NCBI GenBank assembly: GCA_001898385.1
Contig: MKTT01000055.1
Location: 731 to 64,730, forward strand
Length of the DNA stretch: 64,000 nucleotides
Origin: Planctomycetales bacterium 71-10
Lineage (GTDB): Bacteria; Planctomycetota; Planctomycetia; Isosphaerales; Isosphaeraceae
Reading direction: 5' to 3'
Both the position numbers and the translations under genes were made by a program. The notes under the pieces are model-generated. The model was given only the letters and a program-made list of their open reading frames with translations. It was not told the DNA's origin and did not search any database. Below, in pieces: positions 31,551 to 38,635 of this stretch (position 1 is the stretch's first letter; every line of letters starts with the position of its first letter).

Positions 31551-32915
31551 TCAAAAGTATTGGCTGTGCAACCAAGTCAAAGCCCGGTCGAACACATCAC
31601 GCGAGGGCACCACATAATGAGTGTCGGCGATCGTCGTTGGACTATGCCCCAAGGCCCACTGACAATACCGCCCATACTCTGGATGACTGCCCAATAATGT
31701 AGCACTCGTCTTACGCAGTAATTTGGGAGTGGTCCCCTTAATTCCCCGCCTAGTCGTGTAATCTCTCCATGCCGCCGCCAACCGATCACTGCCAGGCACT
31801 ACCCAAGGTTGCCCGGTGCCACTGAGTAATACTCTCTCGGAGTCATTAGACCGACATTCTTTTAGCAGGGAGAGGGTTTCGGGCCACAACAAATAATCGA
31901 CTTCGGGGGTTCCACCACTATTTCGGGTTTTGCTTCGCTTACGTTTGATACGGCCATTAACCCAATCGACTTCCGAGGGATGTAAATCGGCCACGTCTTG
32001 CTGAGTAAACAAACAATTCAGGCCCAGCAAAACGCACACCTTCAAATGCGACGGGAATATCTCCATTAGTTGACGGCATACATCGACTTCCAATGTTCTG
32101 ATTTTGGGCTTTGACGATGGGACACTGAGCATTCGCGAAGTGATATTAGCAGGAGGTTGGATTCGTTTACCTGATGCCAGCCATTGAATGAAATACTTTG
32201 CGGCCACTTGCAGACGGCTTTTGTATGAGGGTTTGATATCAGTGCGGTTCATCAGCGATAGACAGTAGGATTCCCATTTTTCCTCATTAATACTGTCGAT
32301 CGACGACGACTTACCAACAAAATCCGTAAAATGGACTAGGGCATTAAGATTTGCCCGATGGGTAGATAGAGTAATTTTACCCGCCTTAACCGCCGCATCA
32401 CGAACCGCCGTATAATCTGCCAGTGCTTTACTAATGGTCTTGTTTACCTCAACCACCCCCTGCTTATACATTTCCTCCCGCGTAACCACGTCGATTAGTT
32501 GAGGGCTCAAATCTGCCCCGGCCACCCCATCCCAATGCATGCCACCTTGCACGAGTGCCTTAATCGCCTGTCCACGTTGAGCGTCGGCCCATATCTCTGG
32601 CCTTATAGGCAACCACTTCGCGACGTTCTGCCAGTGTTCCGCCTCTTCCACTTCCCCGCGTTCCGCACACCACGCCGCACGTCTACGGGCCTCTATCACT
32701 TCGGGCGAGTCATCTACGCCACCATCAATTTCGAGTTGCTTTGCACGCCACCATGCATTGGCGACTAGGTATGAGCGATCCCGCGAGGCGTGTACGTATT
32801 TGCCCGACCACTTGCTCAACTGATGGCAGGTGATCGCGTACCGCTTGCGGCGATACATCTTTGTCCACCTACAGACCGGCGGACCTTCCCAGGACATCAG
32901 ATAGGTTGCGGGCAT
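31551..32915 (-). CDS. int: Tyrosine recombinase (phage integrase) (454 aa)
   Basis: ATG 32915 has GGAG nine bases upstream; an ATG at 32936 lacks a ribosome binding site and overlaps the arm repeat. An N-terminal core-binding SAM-like domain (ITLSTHRANLNALVHFTDFV) precedes the catalytic domain. Seen there: LLRKTSATLL (the HxxR box with Lys for His), ALGHS and the nucleophile in DTHYVVPS. The usual first catalytic Arg (GLRxxE) is not visible; the region reads LGLNCLFTQQDVADL. Dispersed motifs are read as QPPANI, KQGVVE and SLLKE. Confidence 0.88.
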   Translation of the reverse strand: MPATYLMSWEGPPVCRWTKMYRRKRYAITCHQLSKWSGKYVHASRDRSYLVANAWWRAKQLEIDGGVDDSPEVIEARRRAAWCAERGEVEEAEHWQNVAKWLPIRPEIWADAQRGQAIKALVQGGMHWDGVAGADLSPQLIDVVTREEMYKQGVVEVNKTISKALADYTAVRDAAVKAGKITLSTHRANLNALVHFTDFVGKSSSIDSINEEKWESYCLSLMNRTDIKPSYKSRLQVAAKYFIQWLASGKRIQPPANITSRMLSVPSSKPKIRTLEVDVCRQLMEIFPSHLKVCVLLGLNCLFTQQDVADLHPSEVDWVNGRIKRKRSKTRNSGGTPEVDYLLWPETLSLLKECRSNDSERVLLSGTGQPWVVPGSDRLAAAWRDYTTRRGIKGTTPKLLRKTSATLLGSHPEYGRYCQWALGHSPTTIADTHYVVPSRDVFDRALTWLHSQYF

Positions 32916-32935
32916 CGGGTATCGCTCCAGCGTCA

Positions 32936-32951
32936 TGGTAATTTTCGTGGG
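32936..32951 (+). repeat. Putative integrase arm-binding site, right copy
   Basis: Second copy of TGGTAATTTTCGTGGG, same orientation as at 3063-3078. It lies 71 bp inside the att core and about 20 bases upstream of the integrase start codon, so integrase binding could also repress its own gene. Confidence 0.6.
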
Positions 32952-33009
32952 AATCCAGGTGTCCCCACGGTCATCTTACCACGATTCCATGCGATTTTCC
33001 CTGTGTTTT

Positions 33010-34422
33010 TCAGCAATCGTAATAGAGGTTGAACTCATACGGGTGGGGGCGGACGCGGATGGCCTCCACCTCGTAGGTCTGCTTGTACCAGGTCCAGGTG
33101 TCGATGACGTCGGGGGTGAAGACGTCGCCGCGGAGGAGGAACTCGTGGTCGGCGCGGAGGGCGTCGAGCGAGGCGTCGAGCGAGCGCGGGGTGGTGGGGA
33201 CCTTGGCCAGCTCCTCGGGCTGGAGGTCGTAGATGTCCTTGTCCAGCGGGTCGCCGGGGCGGATCTTGTTCTGGACGCCGTCGAGGACGGCCATCAGCAT
33301 CGCCGAGAACAGCAGGTAGGGGTTGGCCGCGGCGTCGGGGCATCGGTACTCGATGCGGCGGCTGCGGGGGCTGGCGCCGGAGACCGGGATCCGGACGATC
33401 GCGGCGCGGTTGCGGCGGCTGTAGGAGAGCTTGGTCGGGGCCTCGAAGCCCTCGACGAGCCGCTTGTAGCTGTTGGTGGTGGGGTTGGCGAACGCGCAGA
33501 GCGCGGCGGCGTGCTTGAGCAGGCCGCCGATGGCGTAGAGGCCCAGGTCGCTGAGGCCGGCGTAGTGGTGGCCGGCGAGCAGGGGCTCGTCGTCCTTCCA
33601 GAGCGACAGGTGGGTGTGCAGGCCCGAGCCGTTGTCGCCGAAGAGGGGCTTGGGCATGAAGGTGGCGGTCTTGCCGCCGCGGTGGGCCACGTTCCGGATG
33701 ATGTACCGGGCCAGCATGACCCGGTCGGCGGCCTCCATCAGGTCCTGGGCTTCGAGGTCGATCTCGCACTGGCCGCCGGTGGCGACCTCGTGGAAGTGGG
33801 CCGAGGTGCCGATGCCGCACTCGGCCATGCGGCGGGCCATCTCGGACCGGAGGTTGACCAGGCCGTCGGTCGGCGGGCAGGGGAAATACCCCAGGCCGGA
33901 GCCGGGCTTGTAGCCCAGGTTCGGCGACTCGACCCGGCCGCGGTTCCACGCCCCTTCGACCGAGTCGACGTGGTAGAACGCCTCGTTGGGGCGCTGGTCG
34001 AACCGGACGTCGTCGAAGACGAAGAACTCCAGCTCGGGGGCGAGCAGGCAGTAGTCGGCGATCCCCGTGCTCCGCATGTACGAGACGGCCTTGCGGGCGA
34101 TGTTGCGGGGGTCGCGGGTGTAGTCCTGGTGGGTGATCGGGTCCTGGATGTTGCAGATCATGGTGAGCGTGGGCTCGGCCATGAACGGATCCACCAGGGC
34201 CGTCTCGGGCTGGGGGACGACCAGGAGGTCGGCCTCGTTGATGGCCCGCCAGCCGACGACGGACGAGCCGTCGAAGCCGAGGCCCTCCTCGAAGGTCTCC
34301 TCGGTCAGCGCGTCGGCGGGGATGGAGAAATGCTGCCAGACGCCGGGGAAATCCATGAACCGCAGGTCGACCGTCGTGACCTCGCGTTGCCGGATCTGGG
34401 CCAGGACTTCTTTGGGGGTCAC
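33010..34422 (-). CDS. glnA: Type I glutamine synthetase with phage-supplied C-terminal tail
   Basis: GTG 34422 (with GGAG upstream) gives 470 residues, the normal GSI length; longer frames have no support. Motifs in order: FMDFPGVWQHF, the beta-grasp FDGSSVVGW, LAPELEFFVFDD, the ATP-site MPKPLFGDNGSGLHTHLSLW, NPTTNSYKRLVEGFEAP, SRRIEYRCPDAAANPYL, and the adenylylation-loop Tyr in DKDIYDLQPEE. It condenses glutamate and ammonia to glutamine. The final residues are YYDC rather than the usual YYDV, because the last four codons come from the integrated phage. Confidence 0.95.
   Translation of the reverse strand: MTPKEVLAQIRQREVTTVDLRFMDFPGVWQHFSIPADALTEETFEEGLGFDGSSVVGWRAINEADLLVVPQPETALVDPFMAEPTLTMICNIQDPITHQDYTRDPRNIARKAVSYMRSTGIADYCLLAPELEFFVFDDVRFDQRPNEAFYHVDSVEGAWNRGRVESPNLGYKPGSGLGYFPCPPTDGLVNLRSEMARRMAECGIGTSAHFHEVATGGQCEIDLEAQDLMEAADRVMLARYIIRNVAHRGGKTATFMPKPLFGDNGSGLHTHLSLWKDDEPLLAGHHYAGLSDLGLYAIGGLLKHAAALCAFANPTTNSYKRLVEGFEAPTKLSYSRRNRAAIVRIPVSGASPRSRRIEYRCPDAAANPYLLFSAMLMAVLDGVQNKIRPGDPLDKDIYDLQPEELAKVPTTPRSLDASLDALRADHEFLLRGDVFTPDVIDTWTWYKQTYEVEAIRVRPHPYEFNLYYDC
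33016..33033. other. Right attachment site (attR) inside glnA
   Basis: Contains the shared core TAGAGGTTG (33023-33031) within codons for N-L-Y of glutamine synthetase. The last codons left of it (TAC GAT TGC TGA on the minus strand) come from the phage; everything right of it is host glnA. See attL at 2979-2995. Confidence 0.8.
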
Positions 34423-34576
34423 CGCGGGCGGCTCCGGGGGGGGTGGCTCTGGGCCCTGTCGCTTGGGATGGAGACAACTTACCATCGGAACAGGGGGCGG
34501 GGCGGGATCGGCCGGGTCGGATCGGGCCGATCTTTCACCATACACGGAACGCCCCGCCCGGTCGAGGAGCCCCGCC

Positions 34577-34957
34577 GTGGCCGACGCCCCCCCGCCCCGC
34601 TTCGCGCTGCTGGAGCACACCTGGGACGGCGTCCACTACGACTTCCTCCTGGAGCGCGAAGGCGTGCTGAAAACCTGGGCGCTGGACGGCGTCCCGGCCG
34701 GCGGCGTCGAGCGGATCGCGAGGCCCCTGCCCGATCATCGGCTCATCTACCTCGATTATGAAGGGCCGATCTCCGGCGATCGGGGGTCGGTGCGGCGGGT
34801 GGACGGGGGGGAGTACGAGGCGGTCGAGTGGGGGGACGGCCGGATCCGGGTCCGGCTGCGCGGGCGTCAGCTCGTGGGCGAGGCCCTCCTGACCAGGCGG
34901 CCCCTCGGCGACGACGCCGGGCCGTACTGGAAGATCTCCCTGGGGAACGTGGACTGA
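34577..34957 (+). CDS. LigD_N (3'-phosphoesterase-like) domain protein (126 aa)
   Basis: GTG 34577 has GAGGAG at the right distance. FALLEHTWDGVHYDFLLERE, followed by GVLKTWALDGVP and YLDYEGPISGDRGSV, resembles the phosphoesterase (PE) domain at the N terminus of bacterial DNA ligase D, here as a stand-alone protein without ligase or polymerase domains. Family PE domains trim 3' ends in end joining; whether the His and Asp metal ligands are all kept cannot be judged. The 3' end overlaps the convergent gene by 91 bp. Confidence 0.7.
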   Translation: MADAPPPRFALLEHTWDGVHYDFLLEREGVLKTWALDGVPAGGVERIARPLPDHRLIYLDYEGPISGDRGSVRRVDGGEYEAVEWGDGRIRVRLRGRQLVGEALLTRRPLGDDAGPYWKISLGNVD

Positions 34958-35670
34958 AGGATCCGACGCGAGGGGAGCGTCGGCCGCAGGAACGCGCCCC
35001 GGGTGCGGTCGGAGCGGCCGGCGAGGCGGATCCGCCCGGCGCGGACGTCGACGTCGTCGAGCCGGACGTCGTCGCGGTCGCGGTTCGGGCTGTAGCGGAG
35101 CTGCACGACGGGGTAGCCGTCGACCTTCCGCCAGGCGGCGTCCACGCCGTAGATCCGCCCGCGCTCGATGATCCGGTCGAGCACCTGGTCGGCCGGCACG
35201 GGGAGGATCCCGGCCCGGATCTTCTCCAGGGTCAGCTCGACGGTGTTGTCGGCCGGGATCCGGGGCCGGGCGACGACGGTGATGACCGACGAGAACGCGC
35301 CCCGATCCAGCCGGAACGCCAGGACCACGCGGCCCGATTCGAACAGGACGCGGGGCTCGCGGACCTCGGGCGGGAGCTGGTCCGCGAAGTGGGTGACCAG
35401 GTCGTCGGCGAGCCAGGCGTTGACCTCCTCGTCGGAGAACACGGCCTCCCACGTCGGCTCGTTGCAGATGTCGTTGCGGAGCTGGAGGCTCTGCGCGACG
35501 AAATGCTTCGCCCTCCCGGCGATCTGCTCGCGCGGCAGGCCGAGCGGCACCATGTCCCGGTAGTAGCGCGGCTCATAGGTGAGCGCGAGCCAGCCGGCGA
35601 CCGGGACCAGGATGAGGAGGCCGCCCAGCGCGACGGCGACCTTCCACCTCTTCGACAGCGTTCTTCTCAT
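34867..35670 (-). CDS. Membrane-anchored hypothetical protein (267 aa)
   Basis: ATG 35670 has GAGGGG eight bases before it. N-terminal anchor WKVAVALGGLLILVPVAGWL (residues 9-28), then a periplasmic-type domain with WEAVFSDEEVNAWLADDLVT, GRVVLAFRL and TVVARPRIPADNTVELTLEK, a pattern of uncharacterised planctomycete proteins. The last 40 residues are antisense to the LigD_N gene end. Function not known. Confidence 0.65.
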   Translation of the reverse strand: MRRTLSKRWKVAVALGGLLILVPVAGWLALTYEPRYYRDMVPLGLPREQIAGRAKHFVAQSLQLRNDICNEPTWEAVFSDEEVNAWLADDLVTHFADQLPPEVREPRVLFESGRVVLAFRLDRGAFSSVITVVARPRIPADNTVELTLEKIRAGILPVPADQVLDRIIERGRIYGVDAAWRKVDGYPVVQLRYSPNRDRDDVRLDDVDVRAGRIRLAGRSDRTRGAFLRPTLPSRRILQSTFPREIFQYGPASSPRGRLVRRASPTS

Positions 35671-36620
35671 CAACGACCCCTCGGAACGGGAGGAGCGCCG
35701 GAGCGTTGGGAAATGTCCCGCCCGCGATCCGGGGGGCCGGGACGCCGATGGAGAGGGTGAGGACGAGGAGGCGCGGTCGGACTCGTGCGCAGGATACGGG
35801 CCGGCTGAAAATCGGTCAATCCGGACTCCCGCGCCGGGCCTGGCTCCGTTCGCCGGGATGCGACCGAATCCATAGGACGTAAACCACGAAACGCCAACGA
35901 CTTGACCGCCGAAACCTTGGCTTTGAACGTCGAACGCGACATGATTTTCGAAGCCGTCCGGCGGGAAGACGGCACCCCGAAGGACCTCGGCGCGGGCCGG
36001 CCCCGCCCACCTATGACGCTGCTCCGTCGGGAACCATCGAGAGGAGAAGAGAGGATGCGCGCACGCTCCCCGGGGCTTCGACGAAACACCCCGAGGGGAG
36101 ACGGACGCCCGGCATCGGCCCGGGGGTGTGCCTTTGGATTTTGACGGATCGCACAGAAAGCCGAGGAGACCTTGTGACGGCCTTCCCCCCTCGCGGGGGA
36201 AGGTGGCCCGGAGGGCCGGATGAGGGGGACGACGCGCCAGAAGGCCGCCGGGTCGCAAGGGCCCATCAGAGGGGCCTTCGAAGTTTGACGGCTTCCCTGC
36301 TCCGCGTCCCCCTCATCTGACCGCTTCGCGGTCTGTCTTCCCCCGCGAGGGGGGAAGACGTCCACAAGCCCGCGACCTTCCGCCAAAATCCCAAGGCACA
36401 CCCCGGCCCGGCTCGCGCGCGAGGCCGCGCGGCCCGAGACGTCGCCGCGGGCTTGGCGCGCGGGCGACGGCGGCGGATCCTCGGGGGATCGGGCGGGCGG
36501 CGGGGCGTCGGGGTGGGTCATGGTCGCTCCTCGGGCTCTGGTTGCGCAGTCCTCCAATGAGCCGTTGCTACACAATTGCGGTCGAGAGACGGATTCCCGA
36601 ACAAACTGGAGACGTCGCGC
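35671..36620. other. Intergenic region with a MITE-like element
   Basis: 950 bp between the membrane protein and the cupin gene. The centre is occupied by an inverted-repeat element (36123-36407). A possible short leftward frame starts at ATG 36521 with GAGGAG upstream (MTHPDAPPPARSPEDPPPSP), but it is Pro/Arg-rich and runs into the element, so I do not call it. The rest shows nothing recognisable. Confidence 0.4.
36123..36407. repeat. MITE-like inverted-repeat element, copy A
   Basis: Ends form an imperfect terminal inverted repeat (GGGTGTGCCTTTGGATTTT at left, its complement near 36387-36407). Inside it are two hairpins of the type CTTCCCCCCTCGCGGGGGAAG, each followed or preceded by GATGAGGGGGACG or its complement. 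Copies B and C share this architecture. No open reading frame: non-autonomous. Confidence 0.7.
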
Positions 36621-36944
36621 ATGAAAAACATCTTCGAAGACCCTCCGGCCGGGGTCGCGGGGGAATTCTTCGAGGCCCTGGCCGGGTCGGGCCGGACGCG
36701 CGTGGAGCGGATCGTCTCGCGCGGCGACGTCTCGCCGGAGGGGTTTTGGTACGACCAGGACGACCACGAGTTCGTCGTCGTCCTGCGAGGGGCGGCGCGG
36801 CTGCGGTTCGAGGACCCCGACGAGGTCGTCGAGCTGTCGCCCGGCGATCACCTCACCATCCCCGCCCGCCGCCGCCATCGCGTCGACTGGACCGACCCGG
36901 ACGGGCCGACGGTGTGGCTGGCCGTGTTCTTCGCGGAGGCGTGA
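36621..36944 (+). CDS. Cupin-domain protein (107 aa)
   Basis: ATG 36621 follows GGAG. The small beta-barrel shows the two cupin motifs: DQDDHEFVVVLRGAARLRFE (metal-binding His/Glu) and LSPGDHLTIPARRRHRVDWT. Such single-domain cupins often bind a metal and serve as isomerases, epimerases or sensors; the substrate is unknown. It converges on the oxidoreductase gene with a large hairpin between. Confidence 0.8.
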   Translation: MKNIFEDPPAGVAGEFFEALAGSGRTRVERIVSRGDVSPEGFWYDQDDHEFVVVLRGAARLRFEDPDEVVELSPGDHLTIPARRRHRVDWTDPDGPTVWLAVFFAEA

Positions 36945-36968
36945 TCCTTAGAACCGCAGCCGCCGTCT

Positions 36969-37136
36969 AAAGTCCCCTCTCCCGCCGGGAGAGGGTAGCC
37001 GCGCAGCGGCGGGTGAGGGTCCTGGGAGCGCGGAAGGCATGCCGCGCTCGCGGACGCCGGGCCCGGGCTATGCCTACAGGTCCGACGACCCTCACCCGGC
37101 CCTGCGGGCCGCCCTCTCCCGGCGGGAGAGGGGACT
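36969..37136. repeat. Long inverted repeat between convergent genes
   Basis: AGTCCCCTCTCCCGCCGGGA at the left and its near-complement TCCCGGCGGGAGAGGGGACT at the right enclose inner arms GGTGAGGGTC/GACCCTCACC. The 168 bp unit lies between the 3' ends of the cupin and oxidoreductase genes and can act as terminator for both. Related in design, but not in sequence ends, to copies A-C. Confidence 0.65.
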
Positions 37137-37157
37137 TCGCTCGGCGATCGCGTCCGG

Positions 37158-38282
37158 TCAATCCGCGTTGCGGCTGGGGTCGGAGGCGTTGACCATCTCG
37201 ACATCGCCGACGGGGGCCAGGCCCATGGCCTGGGAGAGCTCGATGCGGCGCTTGCGGGTGTAGGGTTCGAGCGTCTGGGGGCGGCCGGTCTCCAGGGCGC
37301 GGCGGACGGCCTCGACGATGCGGACGTCGCACCAGCCCTCCTCGCCGTCGGGCTCGGGGTCGAGATCCTCGATGATGCAGCGCGAGAAGTACTCGGCCTC
37401 GCCGCCGAACTGGTCGGTCTCGGGGAACGACCTGTGATCGGTCTCGCCGCCGGTCTTCACGTCGTACTCCAGGCCGACGCCGTAGCCGAAGGCGGGCTGG
37501 AACGCGACGCTCCCCTTGGCGCCGACGATCGAGTAGTGCTCATATTCGTCCATCGCGTAGGAGGCGACGAACACGGCCAGGCCGTCGTTCGGGAAGCGGA
37601 GGGTGACGCCGACGGTGTCGTCCAGGTCCAGGCCCCAGTCGGCGTTGCGCGAGGCGACCGCGGAGACCTCGACGGGCTCGGCCCCGAAGAACTGACGGCA
37701 GGCGTTGATGGGATAGACGCCCATGTCGTAGACCGGCCCGTCGTCGAAGCCGTGTTCGGCGCGGTGGTTCTTGGGGTCGAGGGCCTGGGAGAAGGTGGAG
37801 GTGAAGACGCGGGGCTCGCCGATGTCGCCGTCGCGGACCTGAGAAATCGCCGCGACCGTGGCCGGCTCGAAGTGGAGGCGGTAGGCGATCATCAGCTTCG
37901 CGCCGGACTCCTCGGCGGCGGCGATCATCGCCTTGCAGTCCTCCTCGCTCACCGCCATCGGCTTCTCGAGCAGGACGTGGACGCCGGCCTTGAGCGCCGG
38001 GACGACGTAGGGCGTGTGCAGGTGGTTGGGCGTGGCGACGTACAGGGCGTCGACCTCGTCGGCCGCGAGGAGCTTGTCGAGGTCGTCGTAGTCGTAGACC
38101 GCCAGGTCGCCGTACTCCTCCTTCATCGCCGCGGCCTTCTCGGGGTCGTCGGTGACGAGGGCGGTGATCTCGGAGTTCTTGGTGTTGCGCACGCCGGGCA
38201 TGAAGGAGCCCTGCGAGATCGCGCCGACGCCGACGACGCCGTAGCGGACCTTCCCGTTGGTGACGCGCCTGGCCCTGCTCAT
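37158..38282 (-). CDS. Gfo/Idh/MocA family oxidoreductase (374 aa)
   Basis: The Rossmann N terminus RYGVVGVGAISQGSFMPG, VATPNHLHTPYVVPAL and the catalytic-site LLEKPMAVS are the standard motifs of NAD(P)-dependent sugar oxidoreductases. The C-terminal domain contains DMGVYPINACRQFFGAEP as in glucose-fructose oxidoreductase-like enzymes. It acts on a sugar or sugar-derived substrate that cannot be named. A CCTCTTCC-complement (GAGGAAGGG) ribosome binding site precedes the start. Confidence 0.88.
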   Translation of the reverse strand: MSRARRVTNGKVRYGVVGVGAISQGSFMPGVRNTKNSEITALVTDDPEKAAAMKEEYGDLAVYDYDDLDKLLAADEVDALYVATPNHLHTPYVVPALKAGVHVLLEKPMAVSEEDCKAMIAAAEESGAKLMIAYRLHFEPATVAAISQVRDGDIGEPRVFTSTFSQALDPKNHRAEHGFDDGPVYDMGVYPINACRQFFGAEPVEVSAVASRNADWGLDLDDTVGVTLRFPNDGLAVFVASYAMDEYEHYSIVGAKGSVAFQPAFGYGVGLEYDVKTGGETDHRSFPETDQFGGEAEYFSRCIIEDLDPEPDGEEGWCDVRIVEAVRRALETGRPQTLEPYTRKRRIELSQAMGLAPVGDVEMVNASDPSRNAD

Positions 38283-38406
38283 AACTTAACCCTTCCTCTT
38301 CCCGGTGTCGGTAGTCGCCCAGCGGCCGATCATCGGAGAGGAGGGTTGCAAACGGCGTACCCGGGAAGGCACCCGGCCATGACGGACTTTGATGAAGTTC
38401 GATGCA

Positions 38407-38598
38407 GACGGTCTTCCCCCCTGGCGGGGGAAGACAGACGCCGAAGGCGTCAGATGAGGGGGACGCGAAGCACCGGTGCCGTCGGGATTCGAAGGTCCGC
38501 CCGAGACGGTCGTCGCGAGATCCGACGGCCGTCTGGCGCGTCATCCCCCTCATCTGACCGCTTCGCGGTCTGTCTTCCCCCGCGAGGGGGGAAGACAT
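38407..38598. repeat. MITE-like inverted-repeat element, copy B
   Basis: Inner hairpins CTTCCCCCCTGGCGGGGGAAGA and CTTCCCCCGCGAGGGGGGAAG enclose AGATGAGGGGGACGCGAAG and its partner CCCCCTCATCTGACCGCTTC, as in copies A and C. The outer ends are more diverged. It fills most of the 350 bp gap between the oxidoreductase and acyltransferase genes. Confidence 0.7.
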
Positions 38599-38635
38599 CG
38601 GGAGCCGAGCGCCGAATCTTCAAGGTACGCCCCCG

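Larger units (their letters stand above)
3535..32470. repeat. Dispersed phage motif TNAGCAGG(G/A)-rich, over 50 copies
   Basis: Consensus T-N-AGCAGG followed by AGGG, GAGGG, GGGGT or GGGAT. Plus-strand copies near 5430, 6480, 7706, 8913, 9521, 9881, 12296, 12583, 15233, 17001, 17967, 18637, 20275, 21049, 22131, 22923, 23694, 23880, 24272, 24778, 25343, 26426, 27055, 27332, 28140, 28311, 29570, 29896, 30341, 31862, 32144. Minus-strand copies near 3536, 3934, 5584, 5876, 6224, 8142, 9568, 11606, 12785, 13076, 14457, 15420, 17733, 20844, 22620, 25180, 26223, 30211, 30741, 31541, 32453. Degenerate copies near 8344, 14817 and 20692. Found in genes and between them; function unknown. Confidence 0.85.
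2985..33031. mobile_element. Temperate tailed-phage prophage integrated in the 3' end of glnA
   Basis: About 30 kb of clearly AT-richer sequence between two near-identical copies of the glnA terminus. It encodes a tyrosine recombinase at the right end, terminase, portal, scaffold, capsid, tail tube, tape measure and fibre-like proteins, plus primase and regulators. The order of the structural genes and the presence of a tape measure suggest a long non-contractile tail (siphovirus-like). All expected head and tail genes are present without visible frameshifts, so it may be functional. No repressor, excisionase or endolysin was recognised. Confidence 0.93.

Noticed and set aside
3535-32470. The dispersed motif as a CRISPR array or tandem repeat
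   Set aside because: Spacing is irregular, copies occur on both strands and inside unrelated genes, and there are no constant-length spacers or cas genes.
3535-32470. The motif as a simple CsrA-binding site set
   Set aside because: About half the copies have GGGG instead of GGA, and many lie antisense to their genes, so they would not be in the mRNA in the right form. It may hold for a subset only.
3063-32951. The 16 bp direct repeat as the attachment core
   Set aside because: The duplicated glnA terminus lies outside these repeats and host-like sequence begins only beyond it; the repeat fits arm-type binding sites better.
36408-36521. Short leftward frame starting at 36521
   Set aside because: Although it has a fair ribosome binding site, the product is Pro/Arg-rich and runs through the MITE-like element without any recognisable domain.
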